Of a stretch of DNA of 46,060 nucleotides, positions 23,552 through 34,072 are shown piece after piece. Location: the NCBI GenBank assembly GCA_900155495.1, contig FTLJ01000133.1, forward strand, positions 1-46,060. The letters are read 5' to 3'. The DNA comes from Porogramme epimiltina. Its lineage: Eukaryota; Basidiomycota; Agaricomycetes; Polyporales; Polyporaceae. The notes beneath the pieces were generated by a model. It saw only the letters and a list, made by a program, of their open reading frames with translations, did not search any database and was not told the DNA's origin. The position numbers and the translations under genes are program-made. Each line of letters opens with the position of its first letter. Position 1 is the first letter of the stretch.

Positions 23552-24724
23552 ACGTTCGGACCACTAGAGCCGAGATGTAGATTAAGAGAAGTCGGCGTCA
23601 TCTGTTGTGTATCTTAGCTGTATTTTATCGTATTTTCTTACTGATCTCCGCGGCTATATGAGAGAGATAATCAGTCTGTTTGACAATCCGGGAGCAGAAG
23701 TTGACAAGGAAGGGCACCGTTCACTCCATGTCCACTCTCTAGGCCCAGACCCACGATCAGATGGTGGAGCCTGGATAAGACTTCGAAAGCTAATCTCATA
23801 CCGACCCGATTACGTACATAACCCAGATCACAAAGCGTCTTCAACGAAGTTATCGCTACCCGATGGACTCTTAGACGGTTAGTACCCAGTATTGCAGGGA
23901 ACGCAACTTCGCTCATCCTTCGGCCCAGGTACGCGGATCACTTTCCCCGGAACTCGTGATTAGGGACTAGGCGGCTTGTACCGTAGATCTGGAGGTAATA
24001 CGTAACAAGGTCACGGCTCGCCGTCGTACACCTCGACGCTGCGAAACACACCGGATTCCTTTCCAATCCCCCGGGACTCGGCGAGACCACTATATGCACT
24101 TAATGGTATGCTCGTCCACACGTTCAATCCCCGACCTAAAATCGTCTTGGCGCCTTTCCACAGGCTTCGCACGGCCCATTCATTCTATGACAGGCCCGAA
24201 TAAGCCCGACCTCGAACGGAATAACATAGAGCACGACCTCAATGTGTGTTCGACCTAAATCTTCCGAACCGAAGGCGGACGATAATCGCCAAGAACTATG
24301 TTCACGGCCTCCTCTTATCACGGCACATAGAACCATGATGGATCGACATCCGTTTACCCTTCCCTGCCGAACAGATCGACACGACGGCATTCTGTGCTAA
24401 CGCCAGCCTCGGCCTTTTCACCGACTGTAACACCGGTCCTGATGACAAGTTGACACCTTCTAAAATACCCCTCAGACCTCCTTATCGTTGAGTGCCTGGA
24501 GTCCCATGGGCACTTCAAATTCCCGTCGGGGGCCCGTTGCCCAGCATTATTGAATGTCGGGCTACAAATACGGTGCATGATGTGCCCGCATGTCTTCCCG
24601 GTTCCTCGTACAATCGGAACACACTACTCGCGGTACCACTGCTCGCTTCCAGCATACTCGGAGCACGTAGGTTTTCCACCATTCTTCGCTTCTCTTATGG
24701 GCCTAACCTTTCGCAGTTTTCAAG
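23552..24724. other. 1.2-kb intergenic between glucokinase and the deaminase-like gene
   Basis: The first about 150 bp are the glucokinase 3' UTR; the last few hundred should be the deaminase-like promoter. In between, composition is near 50% GC with no long codon-biased frame, no repeat unit and no recognisable RNA. A decayed mobile element is possible but no terminal repeat or reverse-transcriptase fragment was found. Confidence 0.4.
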
Positions 24725-25544
24725 ATGAAGTTCCTCCCCCTCATCTCGAGCACTTTCGCGCTGGCCGGCCTCGCACTAGGACATGTCCACAACGTCGTCG
24801 CAGGCCCGCAACTCATGATCAACAGCATCCCTTTCAGTACTCGCGCCCACTGGATGCGGCGTGCGAACGCCGCGCTCGGGGAGCTCGCCTCGCCCTGCGC
24901 CTTCGCCGCATTCGCCTCTGCGATCGTGAACCACACCGCGCCCGGGCTCGGGGAACTCGTCTGCATCGGTGTCAACTCCAACTCGGCGACGGGGAATCCT
25001 ACCCTACACGGTAAGCACGCTCTTCCGTGCTGGGGCGGGGGCGAGCTGACCGTGTATATGCTATCGGAATCGTAGGAGAAATAGCCGCAATCGCCAACTG
25101 CACCGCGGTCATGACGGACCCGAACGGCCCATATAACTTCACTGCGAGCCAAGCGCAAGCGGCGTTCGCCAGTCTCAGCTTGTACACCAACGCGGAGAGC
25201 TGCCCGATGGTAAGACACCTTCCCCCGCCCACCCGTGCAGAGCAAATACTGACCCCATGCGGCACAAACAGTGCGCGTCGGCCATCCGCTGGTCTGGCTT
25301 CCGCGAGTATATCTACGGGACGACAATCGAGACGCTCATCGAACAAGGCTGGGGCCAAATTCGAGTCCCCTCGATTGAGATCTTCCAGGAGTCGTTCGAC
25401 CTTCCGACCCGGACAAGGCTGATGGGAGGAGTCCTGACGAACGAGACGGACCCGCTCTTCCTCTGGCAGTTCAATCCCGACTTCGCGTGCCCGGCTGGGT
25501 GCTCGCGGTCCAACACCACTGGATCGTGTGTGCATGTGCTCTAA
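24725..25544 (+). CDS. Secreted CDA-fold deaminase-like protein
   Basis: Model: three exons (24725-25010, 25076-25209, 25272-25544), 230 residues. A signal peptide (MKFLPLISSTFALAGLALG) is followed by a cytidine-deaminase-fold domain: HWMRRANAALGELA, then LHGEIAAIANC with zinc ligand H95 and proton-shuttle E97, and SCPMCASAIRW with zinc ligands C138 and C141. The spacing matches the H[AG]E...PCxxC signature of guanine deaminase, cytosine deaminase and tRNA adenosine deaminases; CPMCxxAI is closest to the guanine-deaminase/ADAT2 type. Five N-glycosylation sequons (N69, N103, N116, N197, N221) and a Cys-rich C-terminal tail support passage through the secretory pathway, unlike classical cytosolic deaminases. 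The substrate is unknown: free purines or pyrimidines in the environment are one possibility. Its stop is 201 bp from that of STI1. Confidence 0.85.
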
Positions 25545-25745
25545 AAGTTAATCAGGAACACCGGGCACTATGCCTCACACCACGTGTAACGCTCGTTAAT
25601 GAAGTAATGAAACAGCGAAAAAAACCTGGATTACACAGCAAAGTATAGATACATCGATATTTGTGACTTCCACACAACCAGCAGTCCGAGCCAGAGCATG
25701 ACGAGATAGACGACACCGGACACCCCCATCGCAGCTGTCTGAGGA

Positions 25746-27872
25746 CTAATAACGTGTCTTGATGATACCAGCATTGATGAGTTTCTGGATGTTCGCCCGC
25801 ACAGCCGGGTTCTTCATGTGATCTTGCAGCGCAGCGGGGTCACCCTGTGCCTGCTGGAGGATCGACTGCATGATCGGGTCACCCATGATCCTCTGCAAAC
25901 CTAATGTCAACCGGAAAAGTCTGCAAACATAGCAGCAAGCCGCACGTACCGCGACCTCAGGATCCCGCATCGCGCGCTGGAGCGTCTCCTCCTCGGACTC
26001 CCCGTCGCGCTGCGAGAACGTCGCCTGCTGGCACTTGATCATCTGGTCCTGGATCTCCTTCGTGTGCTTGTGCTCCTCGTCGACCTCCGCGCCCTCCTGC
26101 AGCGCCTCGATCGCCTTGGTGTAGTCGCGCATCGCGTAGAGCACGTGGCTCTTGCGGATGTACGCCTTGACGAACTTGGGGTCGACCGAGATCGCCTGCT
26201 CCGCGTCCTTGAGCGCCTCGGGGAGCGCCGCGAGCTTCGTGTACGCATTCGCGCGGTTGTTGTACCCGCGCGGGTCCGCCGGGTCGCGCTTGATCGCCTC
26301 CGTGTACGCCTTGACCGCGCCCGCGAAGTCGCCCTTCTTGAAGAACGTGTTACCCTCCTCGCGCGCGACGCCCGCCTTCTCCGGATCGATGTAGTCGAGG
26401 CGCGCCTTCTCCGCCGCCTCGCGCTCCGCCTGCCGCAGTTTGTTGAGCACGTCGGGCGTGCGGTGCTCGGTGAGCGACTTGTTGAAGAATTTGACCGCGG
26501 TCGAGAGGTCGCCCTTGCGCTGGTGCGCACTCCCGATGCGCCCGTACGCCTTCGCGATCATCTTGAAATCGGCGTGGAGCTGCAGTGTCTTCGGGTGAGA
26601 ACGTGCAATGTGAAGGGAAGCTAAAAATTGCACACCTCACGGCCCTCGTCAACGGCCTTCTCGCAGGTCTCAATGCACTTGTCATAATCGCCCTTCTCGA
26701 AGTACGCGGCTATTAAACGAATGAGAGAATGTTAGCGGAGATGACGACAGGATACTGTCATGCCTGACGTACCGGCCAGGTTCGTCAAAAACGCAATATC
26801 CTTAGGGTAGACGTCCCACGCCTTCTGGAAGTGGACGATGGCGTTCTCAAAGTCGCGCGCCTTGTACGCCTCCGCGCCGAGCTTCTTCTCCGCCTCCGCT
26901 GCCGTCTTCGTCTCCGCCTCCTCCGGATCCAGCATCTCTACATCCTCCTCCTTCGGTGGCGGTGGCGCGGAGGACGACGACGCGGCGGGCTGGGACGGCG
27001 GCGGGGATGACGCGGCCTTTGGCGGGGCGCTCGACGCAGCGGGCTGCTCGTACACCTGCTCGGGGCGCACGCCGGGGGGAAGCTCGTCCGAGCCCTCCTC
27101 GCGCGAGAAGCCCTGCATGTCGATGCCCATGAGCGCGCCCAGGACGTCGATCATGCGCGGGTCCGCGTTGAGCGCGCTCTCCGCCAACTGCGGGTTCTGT
27201 TGGAAGAGCTGGAGCTTTTGCATGAACGAAGGGTCCGCGAGGTGCTTGGCCGTGCGCGGGTTCGCCGCGAGCTTGGCGAAGAGCTGGGGATCCCCGAAGA
27301 GCCTGCCGAAGCTGAAGGGCGACTCCTGGTGGCTTCCTGTGAGTGCGCGAGCCGTTAGTTCGGACGTTATAGATGAGACGCAACCCCCCCATGCGATCCA
27401 TACCGGGCGATCACTTTGAGGGGAACGCGAGGGAAGGGAATGCAATCGCAGGAGAGGTGCTCACCTTTCGCATCAGTTACCTCCTTGAGGGCTTTCCGCA
27501 GCTGCGGGCTCTCCTCAATCTTGAGACCAGCCTCGTACGCCTCAATGGCATCGTCGTATTTGCGAAGGCCGTGCAGGGCCGCACCCTTACGGAGGAAACC
27601 CTTCGACCATGCCGGGTTCACCTTGATACACTGTCGCGCCACCGCGCGTAAGCTACAATTCCCACTTAAATATCTCATGAGGTGCGCACCTCTTCAGCGT
27701 CCTCGAGCGCCGCTGCGTACTCCTTCTTACCGACCTTGGCGGCGCTGCGGTTCGACCAGAGGACATGGTTCTGGGGATCGAGCGCAATAGCTTGAGAGAA
27801 GAGGTCGATAGCCTTGTCGTAGTCCTTAGCCGCGAAGGCCTTGTTTCCCTGATCCTTTAGGGCGTCGGCCAT
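25746..27872 (-). CDS. STI1: Hsp70/Hsp90-organising co-chaperone STI1 (HOP)
   Basis: Model: six exons (27872-27690, 27630-27465, 27336-26773, 26709-26636, 26579-25950, 25892-25746), 587 residues (yeast Sti1 is 589). The cytosolic adaptor binds the C termini of Hsp70 and Hsp90 and passes clients between them. Order: TPR1 ([20 protein letters not shown]...), DP1 (about 120-190, with [15 protein letters not shown]), a Pro/Ala/Ser linker, TPR2A (from [15 protein letters not shown]), TPR2B ([20 protein letters not shown]), and DP2 at the end ([19 protein letters not shown]). Intron 2 is 128 nt; all junctions keep phase. A perfect heat-shock element lies about 143 bp upstream of the start, matching HSF control known for STI1 genes. 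Confidence 0.96.
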
Positions 27873-29697
27873 GGTGTGTTTTGAGCGCGTGTATTAGGTA
27901 GTGAAGGGGAGTCGAAGCGATGTGAATCCAGAGCTATCGAAGCCTCGCGCTTGGACCGATGAGCACTTTTATCATCGTCGAGGCGTCCAACCGTCCACCT
28001 TCAGACTGAGACGCGAAGATTCGAGAAGGTTCTTACTTGTCTCGACGCATTTGGGCATGGCGACGTTCCCGGACCACTTATCTCGCCAAAATTAGATCTT
28101 ATTTTAGGGTTAAATACATGTTCTATAAGCTCTGGACCCGTGACGGATCAATTGGCGTGCACAAACAGACGATGCGTTTTGACTTTCTCGGAGGGTGGTT
28201 TCGGGATGGAGTATGGACCCACATGCACAACGCGCGATCTAGCCATGACCCTTCGGTATGTATACGATAGTAGCGTGTCTTTAGGCTCTGCATCGAGCAT
28301 CATTTGCGTTAGGCTCTGGGTTCATACACCCGCAGTTGATCCGTCGTTTTAAGGAGTGTATCCCGTAACATTTCGATCGTAAACACGGGGTCAGTTTGAA
28401 AAAAATAATAACCTAGGAGGCGAGGCGACATTGGTGCCTACCGGTCGCATAGATTGGCCGTAACCCCTCGGCGTCCGCGGGGAGTGCTACTACTTACTCT
28501 AACCGTCGACACCGTTAAATGGTGAAGAGGGTCAATTGCAGAAGGTCGGGATATCCATGGCTGCGCCTGCCGACAGAAGCACAGGGCACCTATAGAAATA
28601 TATTCGCTCATTTCCCAAGCATGCAACTTAGTTAAGCGACCAGGAAATCGACGGGGAGGATGCGCAGATGGATGACTGGAGACGAACCCGTTTGGTGATT
28701 TACCGGTACCGCCCGGGTGTACCGGGCAAACGCCACTGGCTGTTCTAAAATTCAAAGGACAGGCGTCGCGGAGACTCATCCCATCTGCATGCCGTCAATT
28801 ATTAGTCAGGGAAATCATGAGGTCCTGTGGATCTTGTTTTCGCGTGAGAGGACATGAGGCCGCCGGTAACCGGGGGCGGGTAGGTCCGAAAACAGCTCGT
28901 ACGACGCTGTGGAGGTTGGAGGCGGGTCTGAAGAGAGGTCAGGCCGAGTTCATGCAGGGGATCGCCGCATGTACGTACGGTTTAGCAAGGGCCATGAGGC
29001 AGAAGAAGAGAGGGGCGGAGGCCATTGTGGGCCGAGGATGGGTGCAGCGGTGCCGATCATGGCTAAGGATAAGATCGGATCTGCGGGCGCGCGTGCGGTG
29101 CGCGAGCCTGGCTGGGCGGGCGTCGGCCTCCGCGGACAAACCGGACGATCCTGTTGGGGCCTCGTCAACAAAGGCCTTGTGTCAGCGTGCATCCGGACAG
29201 CTCGTCCGCTCTTGCCTCCCAACCACCACCTCCTCTCGTCTTCGTCGCCCTGCATGTTCCTTCGCGGGTCCTGTCTGGTGCGCTCTGCGCCGCCCCAGCA
29301 CGCTGCGTCTTGTCGCCCCCTCGCTCTGTGCGCGCACGCACTGGCCGCGATGACCGCGACGGGCTGGATGTCGAGGAAGCCTAATTGAACACGGAATGTG
29401 GGAGGAGCGGAGAGCGGCGAAGAGTCGGGACACGCGAGCGCGTGGCAGGAGTCTAGGAGGGCATTGAGAGGGCATGCGGATTGCCGTTTGCAGCTGCCCT
29501 CTGCAGAGGCGCTTGCCTGGCGCACAGACGCCTCCTATCGCGCTCGCGTCCGTTGTCGTCCCCGACGTCGACCTCCGTCTCTCCCCCCTCGCGTCTCCCC
29601 GTCCCCCCGGCCGCCCCGCCCCCCCGTTTCCAGGCGCTCCAGCTCGCCCAGGCCAGCAACCGCGCGCCGCCCCCCGCTGGCACTCCCATTTGCAAAT
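27873..29697. other. 1.8-kb divergent intergenic, STI1 (-) and transcription factor (+)
   Basis: This contains the STI1 promoter with its heat-shock element on the left and the transcription-factor promoter and 5' UTR on the right. The last 200 bp before 29698 are strongly C/T-rich on the plus strand, with an upstream ATG at 29474. A short inverted repeat (6-bp arms, 28711-28727) was noted. No convincing gene was found in the middle. Confidence 0.45.
28015..28032 (-). promoter_or_regulatory. Heat-shock element of STI1 (four perfect units)
   Basis: The sequence GAAGATTCGAGAAGGTTC contains four perfect alternating nGAAn/nTTCn units with exact two-base spacing, the consensus for trimeric heat-shock factor. 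It lies 143 bp upstream of the STI1 start codon (27872). HSF-driven expression of STI1 is established in yeast; its use here is inferred from the site. Confidence 0.8.
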
Positions 29698-32600
29698 ATG
29701 CCTGCCTCCCAGTCTTCCAACGGGGGTCACCTCTCCGCTCCCAGCGCGCCCACCACCACCTCCCCTTCAGCCCCCAGGTTAAAACAGGTCCGAGGACGCT
29801 CACCGGGCACAAACGGCACGCACGACCCCATGGACGGTGCTGGATCAGATTCGCGCCCGCCTCCAAAGCGGGCCAGGAAGGCGATAAACTGCGAGCCCTG
29901 CAGAAACAGCAAGCTCAAGTGCGACAGGTGCGTGGCTCTCAGACTCGGCGTTCTCCCCGAGAGGAGGGGCGATGGGCCAAGCTCGCCCCTCCGGAGGGTC
30001 TCCTCGGAAGCCCCCTTGGCTGACCTCATCTCCTCGCTCTCCTCGGATCCCCAGGAATCGCCCGTGCTCGTCCTGTGTGCTTAGAGGTGCGTTTGCCCCC
30101 TCCCCTCTCCCACCGCGGGGGCTCATGTGGCTCTATTCTGGCTCTGCGCAGGCACCACCCCGCAGTGCTACCAGGGTCAGGATGCCGACCCAGGCTATAG
30201 GGGTGTTCCAGACCAGCCGTGCGTATTTTCGAGCTCGTATCGTAATCAATCCGCATCTAGCTTATATCAACCTTCTTCATCAATATCAGTCGCGCCCTCG
30301 TCGATCCCTCGGTCGAGTTCACCCGGATCCGCAATTCCCTTGCCCTCCTCGAGTCCCACATCTACGCCCAGTCCCCCTCCCGCCCGCCCACCGCCAGCTA
30401 CTCCTCCGACGCTATTCGGAGGCCGTCCTACGTTTCCCAGCCCTCCAACTACGACTTGCCGTCCAGCCAAAGCCCGGACGCGGAGAGTGCTCTGCAAGAA
30501 AAGGGGAAAACGGAAGATGTAGACATGGCAAGTGCCCCAGGCATGCTTGGGCAGCAGGCTTCCGGCGGACTTTACGCTGGCCCTACTAGCGCGGTCTCGC
30601 ATCTTATCGCGGTAAGTGCCCATCATTGACGCCGGTCATCAAATGGCAAGCCGGGAGGGCTAGGTTCTGGGAGAACGGTGGCTGGCCGCTTGCTGATAAA
30701 GCGACCCGTTCAAGTTGCTCCCAATTTGGCCTCCCGTGCAGTCGTATTCACGTCGAAAGATTCGATGTGCCACTTTGCGATTGGCTCTGGGTTATCGGAT
30801 ATAAGCTGACTGTAATTATAACTTCCAGGCTTCTGAACGTGACGAAGAGCACGCTGAGCGACCTACCTCCCCCTTTTCCCCCACATCTCCCGTTCACACC
30901 CTGCCCGAAATCAACGAGCATTCGGGGTCATCCGGCGAATGGGACCACGACCTCATAAACGAGCTCCCACCCGCACACATGATCGATGGCCTGATTCAGT
31001 ACTACTTTGAGTACTGCAACTGGGTCTATCGTCATGTCAACGAGCCCGCTCTGCTTGCTGGTTGGGACCGGTACAAAACTGGCAAATACGGCGACCGTCT
31101 CGTTCTCGCTACAGTATGCATAGTCATTGCTCTAGCGGCGCGCTACCTCCCCCCACGTCATCCGCTTCTGTCCGGAATGTCGGACACATGTGAGGAGCTG
31201 GGCACCAAATGCTACAACGTCATGCGTGAGGCGCTTGACCGCCACCGGAAATCGTCATGCAGTCCGGGGCGGTCGTACTCGCTCGAGCTCGTCGAGCTTA
31301 TGCTTATCCGCAGCCACTACCTTACGTTCGCCAAAGAGGACCCCGAGGAGACCTGGGCCGTCCGCGGGGAGCTTGTTACGATCGGAACAGCCATGGGCCT
31401 CCACCGGGACCCGGGATCAACCCGGTTCGAGAGGAGCGTCGCTGAGCGTCGGCGGTGGGCATGGTGGCACATCATACTCCTCGAACGGTGGCAGGCGTTT
31501 ATGTTCGGCCGCCCTCTCTCCATTGCTTCCCACCATTTCAACACGCAACTGCCAACGTATTGCGACCCCGCTTTGGACAAGTCTCAAAGGTTATATCTTC
31601 CGAACATCGCGCTGTTCAAACTTGCATTTGTTCTTGGCGATATTATGGATGATGCCGTCTCCTTCCGGGCGGTGCCGTACTCGTCAGTGCAAGAGAAGGA
31701 CAAACAACTTACCGAGTGGCATGAAGCGCTACCGCAAGAGCTGGACCTAGACGAATTCCGCATCGCGCGCGCGCTCGCAAGCCCTATCACGTCGGTCCGA
31801 CGTCTCGGGGTGCAGAGCGTCATCATTCGGACCGCCTACCACCACATCCGTTTTACGCTTCATCGGCCGTACGCGAAGGTTCCGGACAGCTTGGAGATCG
31901 CGGTCAGCGCGGCTTCGCAACTCATCGCGCTCGTGGGACAGACGCGGCCGGACTTCCTCTCAAACACGGCACTCGCCGTACCCGGACACATGAACTGGGG
32001 GCCCTTCCACGTCTTCTCCGCGGCAATGTTCTTCTCCTTCCAGCTCATCACGAAGCCAGACCAGGCTGCGGCAAGCCTCTTCCGCGAGAACATCCGCAAG
32101 TCAATTGCGTCTCTCGAACAGAGTCGCTGGATGCCGGTCGCCGACAAGGCCCTGACGATCCTCCAGGCCCTCGCCCCGCTCTACTCGGACGAGCTGCTCG
32201 GACACTCAAGGGACGACCGCGAGCGCAAAAAGGCCCAGGTGTTGAGCCTCGTCCGGACGCTCGCTTTCCCGTACCAAGATGCGCCATACTCCAGATCCGC
32301 GGACTCCCCGGGCTACAGCCGCTACGATCTAGGCGTGCAGTCCGCGAGCGCGGCCGCCCAAGCGCCCCGCGGGGCCACCTACGGCGTCGTGCCACAGCGC
32401 CAGGGGGCCCTGGTGCAACAGCAACAGCAGCAGGCGCAAGCGCAGGCGCAGTCCGCGCCGCCGGCGGGCCAGCAGACGCAAACGCAGGCGCCGATCTCGG
32501 CGACGCGGTGGACGTCGCAGAACCAGCCCGACCTCGGCGCGCCGCACTACCCCCCGCACCAGCACCCGCACCAACACGCCCACCCGCACCAGCACTACGT

Positions 32601-32997
32601 CCACCCCGCCGCGCAGCAGCAACAACAGCAGCCGCCCCAGCCCCAGCCACACATCCACACGCACGTCACGCCACAGCAGCAGCAGGCCCAGCAGGCGCAG
32701 GTGCCGCCACAGGCCCAGCCGCAGTACTCACCGACGGGTGCGGCGCCGGCGCCGGGCCAGTCGTTCCCGATGGTGCGCTACGCGACGACGCAGGCCGAGG
32801 CGATGCAGCAGCCGCTGCCGCACCACCAGCAGGTCTTCCGGGACGGGACCGAGAGCGGGTACGTGCACCCCGCGGACGAGAGCTCGATGTGGGGCGCGTC
32901 GATCGGCTTTGGGCTCTCGGAGTGGAACTCGTTCGTGGACGTGATGCAGCGCCCGGACAGCTTCGGTGGCCTTGTCCAGCAGGGGCACGGACACTGA
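29698..32997 (+). CDS. Zn2Cys6 transcription factor with Fungal_trans domain
   Basis: Model: five exons (29698-29927, 30055-30086, 30152-30218, 30290-30611, 30829-32997), 939 residues. The zinc cluster spans residues 65-93 with C65, C68, C75, C81, C84 and C93 (spacing 2-6-5-2-8), preceded by a basic PPPKRARKAIN. After a linker with a likely short helix (TRIRNSLALLESHI), the middle-homology domain runs from about 268 to 500 (MIDGLIQYYFEYCNWVYRH, ERRRWAWWHIILLERWQAF, FGRPLSI). Residues about 730-870 are rich in Gln, His and Pro, a likely activation or condensate-forming region. The regulated pathway is unknown. The 32-nt exon 2 and 217-nt intron 4 are supported by the Cys spacing and open frames, but alternative splicing in the linker is possible. 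Confidence 0.9.
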
Positions 32998-34072
32998 GTG
33001 GAGGAGGGAGAGGCGGGTCGGGGGGAGTCGGGGGGGGCTGCAGTCGGACACTAGCGTTCGCGGGAGTAGAGGTGGTGGCGACGGTTGCAGCCGGGACCGC
33101 GGGGGGCGGAGAGGAGACCCGGAGATGAGATGGGGCCAACCGGTGTGGCGCCCCAATGACTGTACGTGCTCTATTTGCCATTTACGCCGCCGCACACGAC
33201 ATATGCAGTTGTCTCTATTAGTATTACAAGGAGGTGATCGCCGTGGGTCGTCGTACACACGGTGTATGCGCAGAGTCCGCCCACGGACCCTGCTTATGTG
33301 AGTTACGAAGTTCATGGCCGTATGTAGTGTTTATCTACCTGGATCTCGGTATTGTATCTGTACATAGCTTTCGCCCTTGTTCCTGCTTTCATGCGCTCTA
33401 CGTACACCAGCTTGTCCGACACTATATGAATCCATCGATTCCAGTGCCGTTTCGAGTTCTTGCCCTTCTAGCTTTCACAAAACACCAGGTACCGTTTCGT
33501 TAGGATTCGGCCCCGTTATCTACATCCATAGAGCAATCCAACATCCCATCCATGGGGTTCTATACTTATAGCGACTGAGTGTAATCAAGGACAGATAGTT
33601 CCGGTGGTCACCGAGCTGGCTGAAGAACGCTATATTCGGGCCTCGTTATATCACAATGCTCTGCCTCGTCTCCGAAATCCTGAAATCCGATCCCTGGTGT
33701 GCGTCTAAGCACTTTCGTAATACATCAGACCTCAAAGGACAATGAGAATTAATTCACTTTGATCTCTTCGAAGTTCATCAAAGTAAACCACCCAGGGCTG
33801 CTCCCACAAATCGGGATTGTATTGTGTTCACATAGGGAAATGGCTACTTTTGGACACCATGTGTTCCCGACTCTATTGGTTGCTTGAGTTCGTGTATCCA
33901 CCCGTCCGAGCATCGGGATATCTCGGCGGTGCGCCATCTTAGAAGAAGCCCAGCTTGGGACACCTACATGACCATCACAGATACATCCACTTCTTACTAT
34001 ACACCTGAGCATGCTATACATCTCGATATTCCGCTACTCCTCCAAACCACCCACCCCACGGCCCCCAAAAAA
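32998..34072. other. Convergent intergenic, transcription factor (+) and ARA2-like (-)
   Basis: These 1,075 bp start with the 3' UTR of the transcription factor, including a G-rich block directly after its stop, and end with the 3' UTR of the reductase gene. No coding exon was recognised between them. Confidence 0.45.
33006..33037 (+). other. Potential G-quadruplex in a 3' UTR
   Basis: Four G-runs (33006-33008, 33015-33017, 33020-33025, 33030-33037) are separated by loops of 6, 2 and 4 nt, meeting the canonical G3+N1-7 rule. They begin 9 nt after the stop codon of the transcription factor, on the sense strand, so the mRNA itself could fold. Confidence 0.5.

Noticed and set aside
23880..24720. 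Possible decayed transposon or RNA gene
   Set aside because: No terminal repeats, target-site duplication, transposase or reverse-transcriptase fragment, nor any recognisable RNA core could be found.
26064..27419. Long plus-strand frames antisense to STI1
   Set aside because: Leu/Val/Arg/Ala-rich mirror frames caused by GC-biased third codon positions on the minus strand.
28711..28727. Inverted repeat with 6-bp GC arms
   Set aside because: Isolated short hairpin, no T-run or adjacent gene end, likely chance in GC-rich DNA.
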